Below, in pieces: positions 1-8,339 of a DNA stretch of 64,000 bases. Under the pieces are notes generated by a model. The model saw nothing but the letters and a program-made list of their open reading frames with translations. It was not told where the DNA came from and did not search any database. Position numbers and translations under genes: made by a program. Where the stretch lies: NCBI RefSeq assembly GCF_042682785.1, contig NZ_JBHUIB010000003.1, positions 620,001 through 684,000 of the forward strand. Direction: 5' to 3'. Within the stretch, counting starts at the first letter, position 1. Each line of letters opens with the position of its first letter. Origin of the DNA: Thalassotalea_F euphylliae (GTDB lineage: Bacteria; Pseudomonadota; Gammaproteobacteria; Enterobacterales; Alteromonadaceae).

Positions 1-1660
1 ATGCAAGTTCGCCGAAGACAGCTGTATTGTCCCGCGAGCCTCTAGCTTGCGTTGCTTCTGTTCCAAATATATCACCGCGAATAAATTGGTCATCTGGGTT
101 ATCAGAAATTTTCTCTTCCCGATACTCTGCACCAACAGCCAACATCAGATCACCGTACTTCATTTCCATGATTGGGCCAGAGATTTTGGCGTCAATTGAA
201 CGGTTAGTGGACTTTCCAACTCGAGTAGTTGTTGTTTCTATATAATCCAAAGATTCTTGTGAATTTTGTGATGGTTCAAATGGGTTCCAGTACAGCGTTG
301 AACCATCATCTTGCAATACTCCATCAATTGCTTCTTGTGTACGACGAGAGTTTGGAAAACCATCTACACCGCGTTCGGTTGATTCACTTTTGATGTAACT
401 GTAGGCTACTTCCCAGTTCCAATCCCCAAACTCCCCTTGTAAACCAAGAATTGCACGATAGTAGTCTGAGTCAACACGCTTTTCACGGTTACCAATATCG
501 ACAGTACGACGACGCATGGTTAAGTCTTGACCGTGGAATTCGTGATCGGGCATATCTGCAAAGGGATGATTTGGATTATCACCAGACATAAAAAGCTCAT
601 TGAAACTTGGGCTACCTGCACCGCGAATAACAGATTTAGAATTTTGGCCGTTGAGTTCGCCAAAAACGCGAACCGTGTCGTTAATCTCATATTTGCCCAT
701 GTAGTTCCAACTGAAACGTTCAGCATCCGGTATCATTGTCATATGAGGTGCATAGTCATAGCGACAATTACTCCCAATTTGGTTACCGTCTGTATCTCTA
801 ATTGGTGTAATCTGATCCGCGGGACAAACGTCATTACCAAATGTGTCAGCAATTCTTCCGGTTCCATCAGCGAGCATAATCGAACCTGATATACCTGATG
901 AAGACCGGTAGTCTGTTGCTAATGGGTCACCTGTTCGAGCAAATTGGTTGGCAGTTTTTGAATAATCTCTGTCTGCATATAACACTTCTTCCCGATCAAA
1001 ATACTCTAAGATAAAAGTATGGCTCGATTTTTCAGTTTGGTTACCAAACACCATACTGATACTCGTTTCTTCACCGCCTCCGTCGGCTGTTCCACCAAAT
1101 TTACCTGATAACTCAACACCCTCGACATCATCACGCAAAATAACGTTGATTACACCAGCAACCGCATCAGAACCATAAGTTGCAGAAGCACCATCTTTTA
1201 GGATATCTACACGTTTAATCGCAGAAAGAGGAATGTTGTTGATATCAACGAAAGCAGTGTCAATACCTTTGGCAAATGGACTTACTGATACACGACGCCC
1301 ATTAACAAGGATAAGTGTTGAGTCAGCACCTAAGCCACGAAGTGATACAGAAGAACCACCGTTGGCCGTGTCATCTGAGCTGTTTGCTTGTGTTGAGAAT
1401 GTACCTTGACCTGAAATAGGAAGCTTAGTGAATAAGCTAATTAAATCGGTAACACCTGTTTTTTGAATATCTTCAGAAGATAAACTGGTGACAGGTGATG
1501 GGCCTTCCATACTGGTTCTCGTGATATGAGAACCTGTGATTTGAATGCGTTCTACTTCTTCTTCAGTCTCTGCTGCAACGGCTGTAAATGATTGTGATGC
1601 AAATAGAGCGGCTGAAATACTGAGCGCAAGAGAGGTTTTCTTTGAGAAAAATTTAGTCAT
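1..1660 (-). CDS. TonB-dependent receptor, N-terminal 553 residues (3' end outside window)
   Basis: Outer-membrane TonB-dependent receptor. Reading from the ATG at 1660 there is an uninterrupted frame to the window edge. It starts with a signal peptide (MTKFFSKKTSLALSISAALF... ending in an AVAA-type cleavage site), then a TonB-box-like stretch (EEVERIQITG) and a plug domain with the usual SVSLRGLG, LILVNGRR and GSDAVAGVINVI motifs. The last visible residues (TAVFGELA) resemble the conserved strand found late in the barrel of such receptors. AAGGA lies about 10 bases before the ATG. There is no adjacent transporter or enzyme to indicate the ligand. The plug sequence is the type seen in many large Alteromonadales receptors for peptides or glycans; the substrate cannot be assigned. 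Confidence 0.9.
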   Translation of the reverse strand, partial: MTKFFSKKTSLALSISAALFASQSFTAVAAETEEEVERIQITGSHITRTSMEGPSPVTSLSSEDIQKTGVTDLISLFTKLPISGQGTFSTQANSSDDTANGGSSVSLRGLGADSTLILVNGRRVSVSPFAKGIDTAFVDINNIPLSAIKRVDILKDGASATYGSDAVAGVINVILRDDVEGVELSGKFGGTADGGGEETSISMVFGNQTEKSSHTFILEYFDREEVLYADRDYSKTANQFARTGDPLATDYRSSSGISGSIMLADGTGRIADTFGNDVCPADQITPIRDTDGNQIGSNCRYDYAPHMTMIPDAERFSWNYMGKYEINDTVRVFGELNGQNSKSVIRGAGSPSFNELFMSGDNPNHPFADMPDHEFHGQDLTMRRRTVDIGNREKRVDSDYYRAILGLQGEFGDWNWEVAYSYIKSESTERGVDGFPNSRRTQEAIDGVLQDDGSTLYWNPFEPSQNSQESLDYIETTTTRVGKSTNRSIDAKISGPIMEMKYGDLMLAVGAEYREEKISDNPDDQFIRGDIFGTEATQARGSRDNTAVFGELA

Positions 1661-2022
1661 TTTCCATGTTCCTTTTGCTTATAATTATTGTTGTCAAATC
1701 CGTTATAAAATCCTGGTGTTAACATCGTATTAACAAGAGCTAACACGCTGTTTTACAAGGCAATGCATGACGCTAATTTTGTAACAAATATGTTCCCTTA
1801 TAGGAATAGGTTTTATGTATATAACTATTGGTATTTGTAAATAAATCTGTCCAAAAAATAACCGTAATTTGACGCTAGCCCAGAGCTATATTGATTTTCG
1901 TACGACTTCGTTCGTATAAACGAAAATTTTTCAAGTGCTGTTTTATTACACAAATAAATCGGAAGTTGGGGCTGAAATACGAAATATGAGACACTATTGT
2001 TAGAATAAATTTGGAAAGTGTT
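1661..2022. other. Intergenic region between TonB receptor and NIF3-like gene
   Basis: A divergent promoter region of about 360 bases with no ORF that looks coding. It contains an extended imperfect hairpin at 1894-1927 (outer arms ATTTTCGT / ACGAAAAT, inner arms ACGA / TCGT) followed by a short T-run on the plus strand. The hairpin could be a terminator-like or regulatory structure; there is no plus-strand gene upstream for it to terminate. Nothing else recognised. Confidence 0.5.
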
Positions 2023-2781
2023 ATGAAAAGAAAAGAACTAGAACAAATTTTAAATGACTTACTTCAGCCGCATCTTATCAAAGATTTTTGTCCAAACGGA
2101 CTTCAGGTTCAGGGTAGTGAAGAAATTAGCAAAATTGTGAGTGGTGTAACTGCGACGGAAGCGCTTATTGACAAGGCGATTGAAATTGGTGCGGACACCA
2201 TTTTTGTACACCATGGTTATTTTTGGAAAAACGAACACCAACCAATTACTGGTATGAAATATCGTCGTATTCAAAAGTTAATCGCGAATAACATCAATTT
2301 GTTTGCTTATCACTTACCGTTGGATATCCATCCAGAGTTAGGCAACAACGCACAGCTAGCAAAACTATTGGGCATAAAGCCAACGGGCCCATTGGAGCTG
2401 GGCAACCCAACCAGTGTTGGTGTGCAGGGCGAGTTGCCATTTGGTATTGATGGTGAAAGTTTTAAAGCGCTTATTTCAAATAAGCTTGACCGTGAATGCT
2501 TGCACATAGCTGCGCCGTCAAACAAAACTATCAAAACGGTTGCTTGGTGCACAGGCGGCGGACAAGGTTATATTGATTTAGCCGCCAGCCAAGGTATTGA
2601 TGCGTATATAACTGGCGAGGCATCTGAGCAGACCACACATGTCGCCAGGGAGATGGATATACATTTCTTCGCAGCGGGTCATCACGCTACAGAGCGTTAT
2701 GGTGCGAAAGCGGTTGGCGAACATCTGGTGACTGAGTTTGGATTAGATGTCACCTTTATTGATATCGACAATCCAGTTTAA
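2023..2781 (+). CDS. NIF3-like dinuclear metal-centre protein (YbgI family)
   Basis: Member of the widespread NIF3/YbgI (GTP cyclohydrolase I type 2-like) family, 252 residues, about the E. coli YbgI length. Visible signature residues of the dinuclear metal site are the HHG motif (FVHHGYFW), the HLPLDIH segment with GNNA, and the late HHATERYG motif. The ATG at 2023 is chosen over an in-frame TTG at 2011 because GGAAAG at 2013-2018 acts as its ribosome-binding site and would lie inside the gene with the TTG. The cellular role of this family is unsettled (metal-dependent hydrolase or chaperone proposals), so only the family is claimed. It stands alone. Confidence 0.92.
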   Translation: MKRKELEQILNDLLQPHLIKDFCPNGLQVQGSEEISKIVSGVTATEALIDKAIEIGADTIFVHHGYFWKNEHQPITGMKYRRIQKLIANNINLFAYHLPLDIHPELGNNAQLAKLLGIKPTGPLELGNPTSVGVQGELPFGIDGESFKALISNKLDRECLHIAAPSNKTIKTVAWCTGGGQGYIDLAASQGIDAYITGEASEQTTHVAREMDIHFFAAGHHATERYGAKAVGEHLVTEFGLDVTFIDIDNPV

Positions 2782-2832
2782 TCAATAATAGCTCGCCGCT
2801 TTACTGTTAAGTTCTATTTACTATCTTAATGG

Positions 2833-3588
2833 CTAATAGGCGAGCCATTGCCACAGTCTTCCCATTGACTCGTACCAAGCATTGCTGGTTTTTTCTAGAT
2901 TACCTGTCACTGGCACAAAGTGAGACCAGTGCAGTGGTTCATTAATATTCTTAATTCTAAATCCAGTGGGCGCTGGAATAGCTTTAACACCCTCTAGTTC
3001 AAAATATTTCATCGCACGAGGCATGTGACTCGCATCAGTCACCAATACGACATTTTGACCAATAACTCTTGGCGCGATTAGCTGAGCTTCTTCTCTGGTG
3101 TCTTTTGGAAAAGGCTCAGTGATAATTTTACTTCTCGGCACCCCTAGTTCAATGGCAGCTTGTTTTACTTTTACCGCATTGGTTACTTCATCATGAAAGG
3201 CAAAGCCTGACGTTATTATTTTGGCTTCTGGATGTAACTTGGAAATACGTACACCTTCGATTAGCCGTCTTAATGAACAATCTTTCAATTGCGTCAATGC
3301 AGGCATTTCATAATTTGTTGTGTGTCCACAGCCCAATACAATGATGTAATTTACGGGTGTGCTCGAGCGTGAAAATGTCTCATAACTATTTTCAATGGGG
3401 TGCATCAAGTTGTCAGCAACCGGACTAATTGAGGATAGTGTCATCAAAATGAAAGCGGACAGTAGGCTTGTTCTTGCCAGTCCAGGTTTTCTTTTCAGAG
3501 TAAAAAGCGCAATCAACATTAGAAACAGCGATACCGTCAACGGCATCAAAGTCACAGAAATAATTTTTTTTATGAGAAAAAAGTCCAT
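2833..3588 (-). CDS. elyC: ElyC/SanA/YdcF-family inner-membrane envelope protein (DUF218)
   Basis: 251 residues, collinear with E. coli ElyC (YcbC), which affects peptidoglycan assembly through the lipid carrier pool. Two N-terminal membrane segments (about residues 5-27 and 36-55) end in a PVADNLMHPIE segment like the ElyC PVADRLLRPIE. The DUF218 domain follows, with YIIVLGCGH, RLIEGVRI, PKDTREEA, DASHMPRAM and a C-terminal GRLWQWL that matches ElyC GRIWQWL. It is transcribed toward the NIF3-like gene. The family assignment is firm; the precise biochemical activity is not established even in E. coli. Confidence 0.88.
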   Translation of the reverse strand: MDFFLIKKIISVTLMPLTVSLFLMLIALFTLKRKPGLARTSLLSAFILMTLSSISPVADNLMHPIENSYETFSRSSTPVNYIIVLGCGHTTNYEMPALTQLKDCSLRRLIEGVRISKLHPEAKIITSGFAFHDEVTNAVKVKQAAIELGVPRSKIITEPFPKDTREEAQLIAPRVIGQNVVLVTDASHMPRAMKYFELEGVKAIPAPTGFRIKNINEPLHWSHFVPVTGNLEKTSNAWYESMGRLWQWLAY

Positions 3589-3756
3589 GTATCAGATAGC
3601 TAGTTGTTTAAGGCCCGCAAACTATACCAATGAATGAAGCGGGACTACATTGTTTTGACAACAAAATTAAATAGACATCTAAAAGTCTATTGAATTAAAC
3701 CGCTAAATGGGGTTTAATGATGTCGCTTTGGAGTATTTACTTTAAAACTCCAGCAC

Positions 3757-3946
3757 CAGAAGAGGTGCGATAGCCAGGTAAGTAGCGCGAGGAACCACAT
3801 TCCGATGAAAGCTACTGAGGGGGACTATCGCCGAGGATGCTGTTTTGAGTGGCAAAACACATTCGGTCGCTAGGGTTGAATCCCTAGGATTGTCACCGCT
3901 ATTCGTTATTCCCAATAACGAATAGCATGGTGGAGAGCTTCTGGCT
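3757..3946 (+). promoter_or_regulatory. Lysine riboswitch (L-box) upstream of lysC
   Basis: The conserved L-box segments occur in order: GAGGTGCG at about 3762, an AGTAG stretch, GGGGGACTATCGCCGAGG around 3818-3835, a GGATTGTCACC block ending near 3898, a strong hairpin GCTATTCGTTATT / AATAACGAATAGC, and the terminal GGTGGAGAGCTTCTGG at 3929-3944. These match the Rfam lysine element pattern from memory. It sits about 150 bases ahead of the lysC start, as expected for lysine-sensing control of aspartokinase III. No T-rich intrinsic terminator is obvious between it and lysC, so translational control is plausible. Confidence 0.93.
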
Positions 3947-4040
3947 GAAAATGTTAGCTATACCAATACAAGCGCATCCCTCAGCCTTGCTCTTCCTGTT
4001 GTAATTAGTACTTAATTTGCTAAGAAAGGGAGAAAACCCA

Positions 4041-4106
4041 ATGAATTGCTCGCTACAATTAAGCTGTTTGCTTTCCTCTATCGATGGAGAAAATGACAAT
4101 GGCTAA
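4041..4106 (+). CDS. Possible 21-residue leader ORF overlapping the lysC start
   Basis: ATG at 4041 preceded by AAGGGAG (4026-4032), encoding MNCSLQLSCLLSSIDGENDN plus a final G, then TAA at 4104-4106. It lies between the lysine riboswitch and lysC and overlaps the lysC ATG (4099) in a different frame, so ribosomes finishing it could feed lysC translation. It contains no lysine codons, so it is not a lysine attenuation peptide. The good ribosome-binding site and overlap are seen directly; its translation is an inference. Confidence 0.35.
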   Translation: MNCSLQLSCLLSSIDGENDNG

Positions 4107-5448
4107 TATCACAGTCGCAAAGTTCGGTGGCACCAGTGTCGCAAATCACGAAGCTATGTCGCGTTGTGCCAACATTATCAAAAATGACTTGAACAACCGT
4201 GTAGTCGTGGTATCAGCAAGTGCTGGAGTGACTAACCACTTGGTTCGATTAGGGCAGGCTGACGTACCTGCAGCCGAACGTAGTCAAATTTTAAAAAGTA
4301 TTCATGATATTCAAAGTGCCATTGTCGATAAACTGCAAGATAGTGATGAGTTGAAACGGACAGTGGCTCAAACGCTAGACCAGTTAGCAACACTTGCGGA
4401 CGTACAAGCCTCACAGTTCAATGCAAAGCATGCAGACGAGATATTGTCTTTTGGTGAACAGCTCAGTTCTTTACTTTTTACCCAAGTACTCAATGAAATA
4501 GGCGTTTCAGCACGCTGCTTTGATGTTCGCCAAGTGATGAAAACGAATAGTTTATATGGTCAAGCAGTTGTGGATACAGAAGGGTTGAAAACTCATGCGT
4601 TAGAGCAGTTAAAATCGTTACTGGCTGATTCAGTCATTGTTACTCAGGGCTTTATTGGACAAGACGGGTTAGGCCATACCACAACACTGGGCCGTGGTGG
4701 CTCAGACTATAGCGCAGCACTTTTAGCCGAGGCAGTTGATGCTGACAATTTAAGCATTTGGACGGATGTGGTGGGAATTTTTACGACCGATCCTCGAATT
4801 ACAGACCAAGCTCGAGCTATCCCTGAAATTAGCTTTGGTGAAGCGGCTGAAATGGCAACATTTGGTGCTAAAATTCTCCACCCTGCAACCCTTATTCCTG
4901 CAATGCGCCAAAATATTCCGGTATTTGTGGGGTCCAGCAAAGAGCCGGAAAAAGGTGGCACATTCATTCAACAATCTGTTGCTTCAAATCCAACATATCG
5001 ATCAATTGCATTGCGTCGAGAACAAACACTAGTGACAGTTAAAAGCCCAGCAATGCTTCATGCAAGCGGCTTCTTGGCAAAAGTGTTTGCTATTTTAGCT
5101 AAGCATGAATTGAGTGTTGACCTGATTACAACCAGTGAGATCTCAGTTGCGCTAACTTTTGATAATCCAACTGGCAGTACCCAATCGGTTATCAATAGTA
5201 ACGTTGTTGCTGAACTAGAGCAGCTTTGTGAAGTTACTGTTGAGCATGGCTTGTCGTTAGTTGCTGTTATTGGCAACAACCTTCACAGAACAAAAGGGCT
5301 GGGGAGTAGCGTATTCGATAAAATTAACGATTTTAACATTCGTATGATTTGTCATGGCGCGAGTAGCAACAATCTATGCTTCTTGGTCCCTGAACAGGAC
5401 GCAAACACGGTCGTTGAACAGCTGCACGACACGTTGTTTGCCGCTTAA
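4099..5448 (+). CDS. lysC: Lysine-sensitive aspartate kinase III
   Basis: Phosphorylates aspartate, the first step to lysine, threonine and methionine. The 449-residue product aligns along its length with E. coli LysC: KFGGTS at residues 8-13, ASAGVTN, the TQGFIG and TTLGRGGSDY segments, IWTDV.GI.TTDPR, AAEMATFGAKILHPATL, then two C-terminal ACT regions (GFLAKVFAILAKHELSVDLITTSE-type segment and FNIRMICHGASSNNLCFLV). Start: the ATG at 4099 has TGGAGA eight bases upstream, better placed than the in-frame ATGs at 4084 and 4093, and begins MANITVAKFGG like E. coli. The lysine riboswitch upstream supports lysine-repressed expression. It is monocistronic and ends at the terminator near 5483. Confidence 0.97.
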   Translation: MANITVAKFGGTSVANHEAMSRCANIIKNDLNNRVVVVSASAGVTNHLVRLGQADVPAAERSQILKSIHDIQSAIVDKLQDSDELKRTVAQTLDQLATLADVQASQFNAKHADEILSFGEQLSSLLFTQVLNEIGVSARCFDVRQVMKTNSLYGQAVVDTEGLKTHALEQLKSLLADSVIVTQGFIGQDGLGHTTTLGRGGSDYSAALLAEAVDADNLSIWTDVVGIFTTDPRITDQARAIPEISFGEAAEMATFGAKILHPATLIPAMRQNIPVFVGSSKEPEKGGTFIQQSVASNPTYRSIALRREQTLVTVKSPAMLHASGFLAKVFAILAKHELSVDLITTSEISVALTFDNPTGSTQSVINSNVVAELEQLCEVTVEHGLSLVAVIGNNLHRTKGLGSSVFDKINDFNIRMICHGASSNNLCFLVPEQDANTVVEQLHDTLFAA

Positions 5449-5482
5449 CTGACGTTAGTCGTAATAACACCCTGATATTTAA

Positions 5483-5521
5483 AAACGCCAAGTGCTCTAA
5501 TTTAAATGAGACTTGGCGTTT
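5483..5521. terminator. Bidirectional terminator between lysC and the MarR gene
   Basis: Stem AAACGCCAAGT / ACTTGGCGTTT with a 17-base loop and A/T-rich flanks. It serves lysC on the plus strand and overlaps the last codons of the convergent MarR-family gene on the minus strand. Confidence 0.8.
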
Positions 5522-5937
5522 GACATCAGCTTGTCGAGCGTATGCTGCAAGCTTGCTAGTTCATCTACTTTCATACCGGTTAACGAATATAGCTTGCCCG
5601 GTATATGTCGTGCTTTTTGTTTGATGTGTCTGCCATGCGCAGAGAGCGCAATAGTTACAGAGCGTTCGTCATCTTCACTACGCTGTCTTTTGATGAGCTG
5701 CGCCGCTTCCATTCTTTTGAGCAAAGGTGACAATGTTCCTGTATCTAGATCCAATTTTTCACTCAAGAACTTTATTGGTACACCGTCATTTGCCTCCCAT
5801 AACACCAGCATCACAAGGTATTGTGGATAGGTAAGGCCGATATCTTTCAATAAAGGCGCGTATAACTTAGTAATGGTTTTATTTAAGTTATACACACGAA
5901 AGCATAGTTGCTTCTCAAGTTTTAAATTTTCACTCAT
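5497..5937 (-). CDS. MarR/OhrR-family peroxide-sensing repressor
   Basis: 146-residue winged-helix regulator. The sequence LEKQLCFRVYNLNKTITKLYAPLL, then LTYPQYLVMLVLW, and the wing region SEDDERSVTI are typical of OhrR. Its only cysteine is residue 12 in the QLCF context, the position of the redox-sensing Cys of OhrR, so it would be a one-Cys type sensor. The ATG at 5937 is preferred over an upstream in-frame start because it lies just after the gpx stop (5945) and starts like the family (MSENLKLEKQLCF). It is the second gene of a gpx-marR operon and probably binds the palindrome at 6457-6472, regulating its own transcript. OhrR normally partners an Ohr peroxidase; here the partner is a glutathione peroxidase. 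Confidence 0.88.
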   Translation of the reverse strand: MSENLKLEKQLCFRVYNLNKTITKLYAPLLKDIGLTYPQYLVMLVLWEANDGVPIKFLSEKLDLDTGTLSPLLKRMEAAQLIKRQRSEDDERSVTIALSAHGRHIKQKARHIPGKLYSLTGMKVDELASLQHTLDKLMSNAKSHLN

Positions 5938-5944
5938 TGTTGAC

Positions 5945-6427
5945 TCACAGCAGTGCTTTAATTGCACCCTCTATCGCAGCAGGTTTTGTAATTGTGGCAA
6001 AACGCTCAACGCTTTGACCGTCTCGGCCAATTAAAAACTTAGTAAAGTTCCACTTGATGCTTTCACTACCTAATATGCCTGGTGCTTGTTTTTTCAAATA
6101 CTTATACAAAGGGTGAGCATTATCACCGTTTACATCGATTTTACCAAACACTGGAAATTTAATGTTGAACTGTAAATCGCAGAATGACTTTATTTCTTCG
6201 TTGGAGCCTTTTTCTTGCTCTTTAAATTGATTACAAGGAAAGGCCAATATTTCTAAACCTTGATCTTTGTATTTGTCATAAAGTTCTTGAAGGCCTTTGT
6301 ATTGCGGTGTAAACCCGCATGCACTTGCAGTATTCACAATGAGTACAACTTTGTCTTTGTAATCTGCTAAGGAAACTTCGTCACCCTTAAAGTCTTGTGC
6401 CGTAAAGTCATAAATAGAGGCTGCCAT
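5945..6427 (-). CDS. Glutathione peroxidase-family thiol peroxidase
   Basis: 160-residue cytosolic peroxidase reducing hydroperoxides with glutathione or thioredoxin. The catalytic cysteine is C37 in NTASACGFT, with the downstream FPCNQF (Gln) and WNFTKFL (Trp) motifs complete; it uses Cys, not selenocysteine. ATG 6427 has AGGATC six bases upstream. A longer in-frame reading from 6469 would add 14 residues and start inside the operator, so it is not used. Seven bases separate it from the downstream MarR/OhrR gene, forming an operon whose promoter (TTGATC, 17 bases, TATATT at 6468-6496) carries a perfect palindrome over the -10. Confidence 0.94.
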   Translation of the reverse strand: MAASIYDFTAQDFKGDEVSLADYKDKVVLIVNTASACGFTPQYKGLQELYDKYKDQGLEILAFPCNQFKEQEKGSNEEIKSFCDLQFNIKFPVFGKIDVNGDNAHPLYKYLKKQAPGILGSESIKWNFTKFLIGRDGQSVERFATITKPAAIEGAIKALL

Positions 6428-6456
6428 ATCTGATCCTATAAATATTGTGAAAAATA

Positions 6457-6472
6457 ATATTGTGCACAATAT
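6457..6472. promoter_or_regulatory. Palindromic operator over the gpx-marR promoter -10
   Basis: Perfect 16-bp palindrome ATATTGTGCACAATAT, with a further ATATTGTG half-copy at 6442-6449. On the minus strand TTGATC (6496-6491), a 17-base spacer and TATATT (6473-6468) form a good sigma-70 promoter, so the palindrome covers the -10 and start point. This is where the MarR/OhrR product of the same operon would be expected to bind. Confidence 0.7.
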
Positions 6473-6558
6473 ATAATTTTATCTTAGAAAGATCAATTAC
6501 TAGAGTAGGTATAGCAAATAAAGTAGTATAGCGGTCTATTCACTCAAATATTTTTGCT

Positions 6559-7431
6559 ATGAAAAAAGTCGCATTTATTGGTTTAGGTGTCATGGGGTAT
6601 CCAATGGCAGGTCATTTATCAACAACTGGGCATGATGTAACGGTTTATAACCGCACAACAGAAAAGGCTGAAGCATGGACGAAAGCGCATAAAGGTGGTT
6701 ATGGCATTACGCCATATGATGCGGCAAAAGACTGCGATATCGTGTTTTTATGTGTAGGTAATGACGACGATGTGCGAAGTGTTGTCTATGGAGAACAAGG
6801 TGTTTTAGCGGCAATGAAAGAGGGCGCTATACTTGTCGACCATACTACGGCATCTGCAGAACTAGCCCGTGAATTAGATAGTGCTTGCAAAGAGAACGGC
6901 ATTGGCTTTTTAGATGCCCCCGTTTCAGGCGGCCAAGCAGGTGCGGAAAATGGTGTGTTAACTGTTATGCTTGGAGGCGATGACGTAAACTACCAGCAAG
7001 CAAAGCCTATCATGGATGCATTTTCACGTTTTACTCAGCTAATGGGACCTGCTGGCAGCGGCCAATTGGCTAAAATGGTGAATCAAATATGTATAGCTGG
7101 TGTCGTGCAAGGCTTAGCTGAAGGCTTCAATTTTGCGCAAAAGGTTGGTTTAGACCCCGATTTGCTTGTTGAGACTATTTCCAAAGGTGCAGCAGGTTCA
7201 TGGCAAATGGAAAATCGCTACAAAACGATGTTTGATGGCGAATACGAGTTTGGTTTTGCGGTAGACTGGATGCGCAAAGACTTGTCGATAGCGTTTGCTG
7301 AAGCAGAGAAAAACAATGTACCGTTGCCTATGACTAAAATGGTGGACGGTTTTTATGAAGAAGTGCAACAATTAGGCGGTAGCCGTTGGGATACGTCTAG
7401 CTTAATTGCCCGTTTTAAAGACGCTAAGTAG
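6559..7431 (+). CDS. NAD(P)-dependent beta-hydroxyacid dehydrogenase (HIBADH/GarR-type)
   Basis: 290-residue soluble reductase of the 3-hydroxyisobutyrate dehydrogenase / tartronate semialdehyde reductase superfamily. The N-terminal Rossmann motif GLGVMGYPMAGHL, the substrate motif DAPVSGGQAGAENGVL and the catalytic lysine K172 in GSGQLAKMVNQ are all present. The family includes glyoxylate/succinic-semialdehyde reductases and GarR; the exact substrate is not decidable from sequence, and no valine- or glycerate-pathway genes adjoin it. It is probably monocistronic, starting at the ATG at 6559. Confidence 0.88.
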   Translation: MKKVAFIGLGVMGYPMAGHLSTTGHDVTVYNRTTEKAEAWTKAHKGGYGITPYDAAKDCDIVFLCVGNDDDVRSVVYGEQGVLAAMKEGAILVDHTTASAELARELDSACKENGIGFLDAPVSGGQAGAENGVLTVMLGGDDVNYQQAKPIMDAFSRFTQLMGPAGSGQLAKMVNQICIAGVVQGLAEGFNFAQKVGLDPDLLVETISKGAAGSWQMENRYKTMFDGEYEFGFAVDWMRKDLSIAFAEAEKNNVPLPMTKMVDGFYEEVQQLGGSRWDTSSLIARFKDAK

Positions 7432-7478
7432 CTATTGCGTTATACTCATTTAAATGTCGACAACTGTGTGAGGTATAA

Positions 7479-8339
7479 GTGCGACGATTAATTCTTGCTA
7501 TGTTAATAGGATTTAATTTCGCATTAGGGACATTTGCACAAGCTAATCAAACATATCGTATCGTTACGCCTGGTCCCTTGGATGGGCATAACGTGCGAAA
7601 CCCATTTGTAGAAGAACTTCTACACCTAATTTTCGAACGACAAGGTTTAAATCTAGACCTTGTTTATAATGACAGAACATTTACACAAGGACGGGCATTA
7701 AAAGAGCTCAGTGAAAGCGATACGATCAACCTCAATTGGTCTGCGACTTCTAAAGAACGACAACAGAACCTTAGAGCTATTGAAATCCCGCTGTATCAAG
7801 GGCTGATTGGTTGGCGCGTTTTATTAATCAAGCAAGGTGAACAAAGCCGCTTTAACACGATTGAGTCGCTCGAGATGCTTAAATCACTAGTGGCAGTGCA
7901 ACGTTTCGACTGGCCAGATTATCAAGTACTGAAAGAAAACGGTTTAAACGTGGAAGGTAATTTGTCTTTCGAAAATCATTCGCTAGCCGTAAATGATGGC
8001 ATAGCTGACTATTTTCCTCGTTCGGTACTCGAAATTGTAAGAGAAGCCAAAGAAAGCAGGAACAGTGGTTTATCGATAGAGTCGAGTATCATTTTGAAAT
8101 ATCCCGCGGCTTATTATTTCTTTGTTAATAAAGATAATGAAGAGTTAGCACGGGTGATCGAAAAAGGATTTCGACTGTTACTAAAAGATGGTGGGTATAT
8201 CAGTTTGTTCCAAGCACATTTTGGTGAGCAACTTAAATCACTTAAATTGGACAACCGTAGAGTGTTCAATTTGAAAAACAGCACGTTCCCGAGTCAAGGC
8301 GTTGTTGCCGCGAGTAACAACGCTCTGTTTTACGAGTAG
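7479..8339 (+). CDS. Periplasmic solute-binding-like protein (type 2 SBP fold)
   Basis: 286 residues with a clear signal peptide (MRRLILAMLIGFNFALGTFAQA) followed by a domain resembling bacterial extracellular solute-binding proteins (PBPb-like), e.g. TYRIVTPGPLDG near the start and a PAAYYFFVNKDNEELARVIEKGF segment near the end. GTG start at 7479 with GAGG six to nine bases upstream. No ABC permease or ATPase is adjacent, so this is likely an orphan binding protein of the kind common in Alteromonadales; ligand unknown. Its stop codon directly abuts that of the convergent sbcB gene. Confidence 0.7.
   Translation: MRRLILAMLIGFNFALGTFAQANQTYRIVTPGPLDGHNVRNPFVEELLHLIFERQGLNLDLVYNDRTFTQGRALKELSESDTINLNWSATSKERQQNLRAIEIPLYQGLIGWRVLLIKQGEQSRFNTIESLEMLKSLVAVQRFDWPDYQVLKENGLNVEGNLSFENHSLAVNDGIADYFPRSVLEIVREAKESRNSGLSIESSIILKYPAAYYFFVNKDNEELARVIEKGFRLLLKDGGYISLFQAHFGEQLKSLKLDNRRVFNLKNSTFPSQGVVAASNNALFYE

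Noticed and set aside
527..889. 120-residue plus-strand ORF opposite the TonB receptor
   Set aside because: Antisense shadow of a strongly conserved receptor frame; no ribosome-binding site and no recognisable protein features.
5938..5967. Ten-residue N-terminal extension of the MarR protein
   Set aside because: Would overlap the gpx stop and adds cysteines not seen in the family; start at 5937 fits better.
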